Source: Nitrospiria bacterium
Lineage (GTDB): Bacteria; Nitrospirota; CAKKRA01; 9FT-COMBO-42-15
Direction: 5' to 3'
DNA length: 8,402 nt
Assembly (NCBI GenBank): GCA_919903585.1
Contig: CAKKST010000402.1
Location: 1-8,402, forward strand
A model generated the notes under the pieces. The model had not been told where the DNA came from and did no database searches. It saw nothing but the letters and a program-made list of their open reading frames with translations. The position numbers and the translations under genes were made by a program. Of this stretch, positions 5,979-8,402 are shown piece after piece (position 1 is the stretch's first letter; each line of letters opens with the position of its first letter).

Positions 5979-7469
5979 TTAATCCGCTGATATGGTAATA
6001 TAAAATGTATTGCCCCGCCTGTTTATCAGGAGTAATACACTCTCACCCTTCTTAATCTTAGAGGCAATGCGCCTGTAATCCTTTGTATTATTTATCCTCT
6101 GCTTATTAATCTCCTCAATCACATCGCCCCTTTTGAGGCCTGCCTCCTCTGCTGCGCTCCCGCGCTCAACACCTGCCACAACCACACCCCTTGCTGCCTT
6201 TGGGAGATTTAACTGCCTTGCTATATCAGGGGTTAAATCCTCCACCATAATATCTGCAAAGATATTTTCATAATTGCCGCCAGAATCTCCTTCCTTCATC
6301 CCCCTGCCTGTCCCGGCAATATCCTTTGGAAGCTCTGCAATTACAATATCAAGCGTCTTCTCTGCCTTATCCCTTACAACCTTAATCTTGACCTTTGCAG
6401 CAACAGGCATCTGGGCAATGGTATTCCTCAGATGCGCTGAATCCTGAATCTCTTTTCCATTAACACTGACAATAACATCACCCCGCTGTATACCGCCCTT
6501 TTCTGCAGGGCTGCCTTTCACCACATCACTCACAAGCGCGCCCTTAGCATCCTTAAGTCCAAATTGCTGTGCAAGCTCAGAGGTAATTGGCTGAACAGCG
6601 ACACCAAGCCACCCCCTGACCACCTTGCCTGACTTGATCAGGCTCTCCATTACTGCCTTTACCATATTTGAAGGCACAGCAAAACCAATCCCCTGATACC
6701 CGCCGCTCTGGCTGAAGATTGCAGTATTAACGCCAATAAGCTCACCCCTTATATTTACAAGGGCGCCGCCTGAATTCCCCGGATTAATGGCTGCATCAGT
6801 CTGGATAAAATCCTCATACTCTGCAACGCCTACATTTGCCCTGCCTACCGCGCTTATTATCCCCATTGTAACGGTCTGATTAAGTCCAAATGGGTTGCCA
6901 ACTGCTATGGCGAACTCCCCAACCTGCAGCTTATCTGAGTCACTCCACACAATTATTGGAAGGTCATTTGCATCAATCTTTATAACTGCAATCTCGGTCT
7001 TTGGGTCAGCGCCGATCAGCTTTGCCTTGAATTCCCTCTTGTCAGAAAGCAGAACCTTTATCTGCTCGGCATTGCTAACAACATGGTTATTGGTTACTAT
7101 ATATCCATCAACACTTACTATTACACCTGAGGCAAGGCCTGGCCTCTTCCTCGGTTCAAACTCCCTGAACTCATCACCAAAGAATCTTCTGAAAAAGGGG
7201 TCGTCAAAGAATGGCGCCGCCTGCTGGGGGGACTTGATTACAGTAGAAATATTTACAACTGCTGGTGTAACTGCCTTTGCTATCTCTACAAATGCCTGAC
7301 CTGTCTGGGCAAGCTGCTCTGTTACCCTCGGCGGCACAGGCTTGCCATCCCTTGCCTGACCAAAAGGAATCAGGCCGTAATGTGCAGAAAAGATCACACC
7401 GATTACAAGGCCGATAGAAACCAAAAGTATTGAATATAAAAACCAATTCGTCCTATGGTGCTTAGACAT
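5979..7469 (-). CDS. htrA: HtrA/DegP-type envelope serine protease with two PDZ domains
   Basis: A 496-residue trypsin-like protease that degrades or refolds damaged proteins in the cell envelope. A hydrophobic N-terminal segment (about 9-28) is a signal peptide or anchor. The protease domain (about 55-280) has TNNHVV with His129 and NPGNSGGAL with Ser233. The position of the catalytic Asp (DPRSD in E. coli DegP) reads DPKTE, so the third triad residue is Glu159. Two PDZ domains follow, at about 284-381 and 405-495, each with its own GDVI motif (330-333, 448-451). The length is that of E. coli DegP. The ATG at 7469 has GGAGG (7484-7480) 10 nt upstream. It is the first gene of the probable operon and is preceded by a 110-nt leader containing two hairpins. 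Confidence 0.95.
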   Translation of the reverse strand: MSKHHRTNWFLYSILLVSIGLVIGVIFSAHYGLIPFGQARDGKPVPPRVTEQLAQTGQAFVEIAKAVTPAVVNISTVIKSPQQAAPFFDDPFFRRFFGDEFREFEPRKRPGLASGVIVSVDGYIVTNNHVVSNAEQIKVLLSDKREFKAKLIGADPKTEIAVIKIDANDLPIIVWSDSDKLQVGEFAIAVGNPFGLNQTVTMGIISAVGRANVGVAEYEDFIQTDAAINPGNSGGALVNIRGELIGVNTAIFSQSGGYQGIGFAVPSNMVKAVMESLIKSGKVVRGWLGVAVQPITSELAQQFGLKDAKGALVSDVVKGSPAEKGGIQRGDVIVSVNGKEIQDSAHLRNTIAQMPVAAKVKIKVVRDKAEKTLDIVIAELPKDIAGTGRGMKEGDSGGNYENIFADIMVEDLTPDIARQLNLPKAARGVVVAGVERGSAAEEAGLKRGDVIEEINKQRINNTKDYRRIASKIKKGESVLLLINRRGNTFYITISAD

Positions 7470-7490
7470 GTATTTAAGACCTCCAACCTG

Positions 7491-7506
7491 CCTGTCGTCA
7501 GACAGG
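7491..7506. repeat. Small inverted repeat next to the htrA ribosome binding site
   Basis: CCTGTC and GACAGG pair around a 4-nt loop. On the minus strand the hairpin ends 6 nt before the GGAGG of htrA, so it could influence ribosome access. It is followed in the same transcript by another GGCAGG-type stretch (7490-7487), which might compete for pairing. The effect is untested; the stem is only 6 bp. Confidence 0.4.
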
Positions 7507-7514
7507 AATAAACA

Positions 7515-7545
7515 AAAAATTGATAGCCGAAACTCCTCGGCTGTC
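7515..7545 (-). terminator. Terminator-like hairpin in the htrA leader
   Basis: A 9-bp stem with one G-U pair (7545-7537 with 7530-7522; core AGCCGA/TCGGCT) and a 6-nt loop is followed on the minus strand by AATTTTTT (7521-7515). It sits between the candidate htrA promoter and the htrA ribosome binding site, with about 30 nt left downstream, too little for a full promoter. On the plus strand the stem is followed by TTTTATTTT, so it could act in both directions. Confidence 0.5.
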
Positions 7546-7575
7546 TTTTATTTTAAAATCGCCTTATAAAGACAA

Positions 7576-7605
7576 TTTATATTATATTACAACAGAAGTT
7601 ATAAT
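7576..7605 (+). promoter_or_regulatory. Possible divergent plus-strand promoter
   Basis: TTTATA (7576-7581, 4/6) and a perfect TATAAT (7600-7605) are 18 nt apart on the plus strand, almost exactly superimposed on the minus-strand htrA promoter. The region is very AT-rich, so chance matches are likely. It gains some interest because a structured stretch with a hairpin and T6 tract follows at the right distance for a short RNA. Confidence 0.3.
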
Positions 7606-7610
7606 GTAAA
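7581..7610 (-). promoter_or_regulatory. Candidate htrA promoter
   Basis: On the minus strand TTTACA (7610-7605, 5/6) and a perfect TATAAT (7586-7581) are 18 nt apart. Start of transcription would be near 7574, giving a leader of about 105 nt that includes both hairpins. A second, weaker pair (TTGTAA 7592-7587, TATAAG 7568-7563, 18 nt) overlaps it. Confidence 0.55.
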
Positions 7611-7611
7611 T

Positions 7612-7760
7612 GGGAAACTTTTAAAAGGAGGATAGACAAGGAAAGGTCTGACCACCTCATCTGTTGGGGTGTCTTAATGCCGATGGCATAAAGCCTCTAT
7701 GCTGTAGCAGGTCCGATATTCCAAAGTAACTGCAGGCTTTTCATAGCCTCTGATTTTTTG
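7612..7760 (+). ncRNA. Possible short structured RNA of unknown type
   Basis: No protein gene is convincing here on either strand. From the possible promoter onward the plus strand can form several short hairpins: GACCACC with GGGTGTC (one bulge, about 7650-7676), GCATA with TATGC (about 7686-7702), and CAGGCT with AGCCTCTG (7733-7752, 2-nt bulge). The last is followed by A and six T residues (7754-7759), like an intrinsic terminator. A GGAGG at about 7626-7632 has no start codon at a useful distance. It matches no RNA family I can recall (not 6S, SRP, tmRNA, RNase P or a common riboswitch). Part of this stretch also matches the outer flank of the cassette to its right. Confidence 0.22.
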
Positions 7761-7796
7761 GCTTGTTTGTTAGCCGGAGTTACGGGCAATAAATTA

Positions 7797-8006
7797 TTAT
7801 GTTTTTGAAACTTCATATTTAACAGGTAAGAGTCTATCAAGAGTTATATGTTTTGAAGCATCAAGAATTTCTATCCCGATAATCCTGTCATTTTCTCCGA
7901 TATCCAAAACAATGTCTTCGGTAACTCTTTTGTTTATAACTTCCTGCCTTCTGTCATCGAGCCTGATGTAAAGAAGATCTGTTTTGTCATTGTAAGTAAT
8001 ATTCAT
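7797..8006 (-). CDS. DUF2283 small protein, probable antitoxin
   Basis: A 69-residue protein of the DUF2283 type. The family pattern is visible: an N-terminal ITYNDKTDLLYIRL (3-16), a central EDIVLDIGENDRIIGIEILDAS (30-51) and a LLPVKYE tail (59-65). Such proteins are small beta-rich domains often encoded beside DUF4258 proteins and predicted to be antitoxins. That role is inference from pairing, not shown for this family member. The ATG at 8006 comes 3 nt after the upstream stop, and its ribosome binding site GGGAGGTG lies in the last codons of the upstream gene, so the two are translationally coupled. The gene is visibly more AT-rich than the operon to its left. Confidence 0.8.
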   Translation of the reverse strand: MNITYNDKTDLLYIRLDDRRQEVINKRVTEDIVLDIGENDRIIGIEILDASKHITLDRLLPVKYEVSKT

Positions 8007-8009
8007 TTT

Positions 8010-8273
8010 TTACACCTCCCATTTTCCATGAAAGACATATACGGTAACGGTCACAATTTTATCACCTTCAATTGTGTAAAACACCTCAATCCTTTTCTGT
8101 TCATAATATTTATTGTGACGGTTTTGTTTAAAATCGTAAACTTTAGCTTTCCCTATTCTACCATATTTTGCTGGAATAATGAAGCCTGTTTGAATTATAT
8201 CCTTGATTTCGGCTTCACTTGCCCCTCGTTCTTCTGCACGCTCTAAAGTATGAGGATCTATATTGATTTCCAT
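8010..8273 (-). CDS. DUF4258 small protein, probable RelE-like toxin
   Basis: An 87-residue basic protein resembling DUF4258. It has an HTLERAEERGASEAEI segment (8-23), a conserved Gly-rich middle (38-41), KYYEQKRIEVFYTIEGD (55-71), and the C-terminal VTVYVFHGKWE (76-86). DUF4258 proteins are predicted to have a RelE/BrnT-like fold and to be toxins that act on RNA; this is family inference. The gene comes first and the putative antitoxin second, the reverse of the commonest toxin-antitoxin order but usual for some families. The ATG at 8273 has only a distant purine-rich stretch (GGAAGGA, about 15 nt away), so translation may be weak. Confidence 0.8.
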   Translation of the reverse strand: MEINIDPHTLERAEERGASEAEIKDIIQTGFIIPAKYGRIGKAKVYDFKQNRHNKYYEQKRIEVFYTIEGDKIVTVTVYVFHGKWEV

Positions 8274-8328
8274 TTTAAAGTATTAATTTCCTTCCTTACT
8301 TATTGCCCGTAATTTTGGGTATTGGGCA

Positions 8329-8379
8329 AGGCTAAAAGAAGTGCAGGGCATTTGTCATTAATCTTTTTCCTTTTAGCCT
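8329..8379. repeat. 10-bp inverted repeat upstream of the DUF4258 gene
   Basis: AGGCTAAAAG (8329-8338) and CTTTTAGCCT (8370-8379) are perfect inverted repeats 31 nt apart, upstream of the two-gene cassette. Just inside is a further dyad, TTGCCC (8303-8308) and GGGCAA (8324-8329). Such dyads upstream of a toxin-antitoxin operon may be operator sites for autoregulation, or part of the element end. I could not identify a convincing promoter for the cassette in the sequence available. Confidence 0.4.
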
Positions 8380-8402
8380 GCTGTTATCGGATGTTTTCGC
8401 CG

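Larger units (their letters stand above)
7780..8312. repeat. 13-bp perfect inverted repeats flanking the small two-gene cassette
   Basis: TTACGGGCAATAA (7780-7792) and its exact reverse complement TTATTGCCCGTAA (8300-8312) enclose the DUF4258/DUF2283 pair with little spare DNA (4 nt on the left, 26 nt on the right). Outward of these ends both sides also share TTAGCC/GGCTAA (7770-7775 and 8330-8335) and a 12-mer matching at 11 positions (TAACTGCAGGCT 7727-7738, AGCCTGCTGTTA 8375-8386). The layout suggests a small mobile or inserted cassette, or a conserved dyad used for regulation. No transposase or integrase is seen. Confidence 0.5.

Noticed and set aside
6895..7299. A 134-codon open frame on the plus strand
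   Set aside because: It is antisense to the protease domain of htrA; the composition (rich in S, T, A, L) is what a reverse-strand shadow gives.
7624..7640. Strong Shine-Dalgarno-like GGAGG on the plus strand
   Set aside because: No ATG, GTG or TTG follows within a workable distance, and all frames after it close quickly.
7760..7792. Integron attC-like site (CTAAC and GTTA motifs near the cassette)
   Set aside because: The putative outer core sites are not complementary to each other in the required way (GGCTAAC against GTTACTT), the 7-bp core consensus is not met, and no second attC or integrase is visible.
8028..8246. Plus-strand 72-codon open frame opposite the DUF4258 gene
   Set aside because: The minus-strand reading matches a known family and is translationally coupled to its neighbour; the plus reading is hydrophobic noise rich in F and I.
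1..8402. CRISPR arrays, tRNA or rRNA genes, and transposase genes
   Set aside because: I saw no regularly spaced direct repeats, no tRNA cloverleaf with TTCRA-type arm, no rRNA sequence, and no transposase or integrase motifs in any frame.

Overview
The window looks like part of a bacterial chromosome of moderate GC content, probably from an anaerobe. The reasons are a citrate/isopropylmalate-type synthase of the kind found in anaerobes that make citrate with an Re-type enzyme, a formate dehydrogenase maturation protein (FdhD), and no oxygen-linked genes. The lineage cannot be fixed from the sequence. Desulfobacterota, Nitrospirota or a Firmicutes-like relative would all fit. Every gene I accept is on the minus strand, so the window is best read from right to left.

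Right end (about 7600-8402): a two-gene cassette of small DUF4258 and DUF2283 proteins, which looks like a toxin-antitoxin pair. It is bracketed by a perfect 13-bp inverted repeat, and further matching blocks continue outward on both sides. The 327-base gap between the cassette and htrA (7470-7796) contains no convincing protein gene. It holds a candidate htrA promoter, a possible divergent promoter with a short structured RNA on the plus strand, and two hairpins in the htrA leader.

Centre (3028-7469): a compact run of htrA (envelope serine protease), a membrane-anchored PIN/TRAM protein of the YacL type, ispD, ispF and cysE. Gaps are 30 nt, 0 nt, a 4-nt overlap and 48 nt, so it is probably one operon. 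The order yacL-ispD-ispF-(gltX)-cysE is the one known from Bacillus. Here gltX is absent, and a 27-bp perfect palindrome lies in the ispF-cysE gap. IspD and IspF catalyse two steps of the MEP isoprenoid pathway; CysE starts cysteine synthesis.

Left (1-2808): a cold-shock protein gene with a long leader containing a terminator-like hairpin and a clear terminator after the gene; a 235-bp intergenic stretch packed with palindromes (a MITE-like unit and a pair of inverted GTAG-headed REP-like units); fdhD; then, behind a consensus sigma-70 promoter, a 5'-complete DRE-TIM carboxyl-transferase (candidate Re-citrate synthase or LeuA-like enzyme) that runs off the left edge.

The least ordinary parts are the non-coding ones: terminator-like hairpins in the leaders of both stress genes (csp and htrA), the palindrome-rich spacer, and the inverted-repeat-flanked small-gene cassette.
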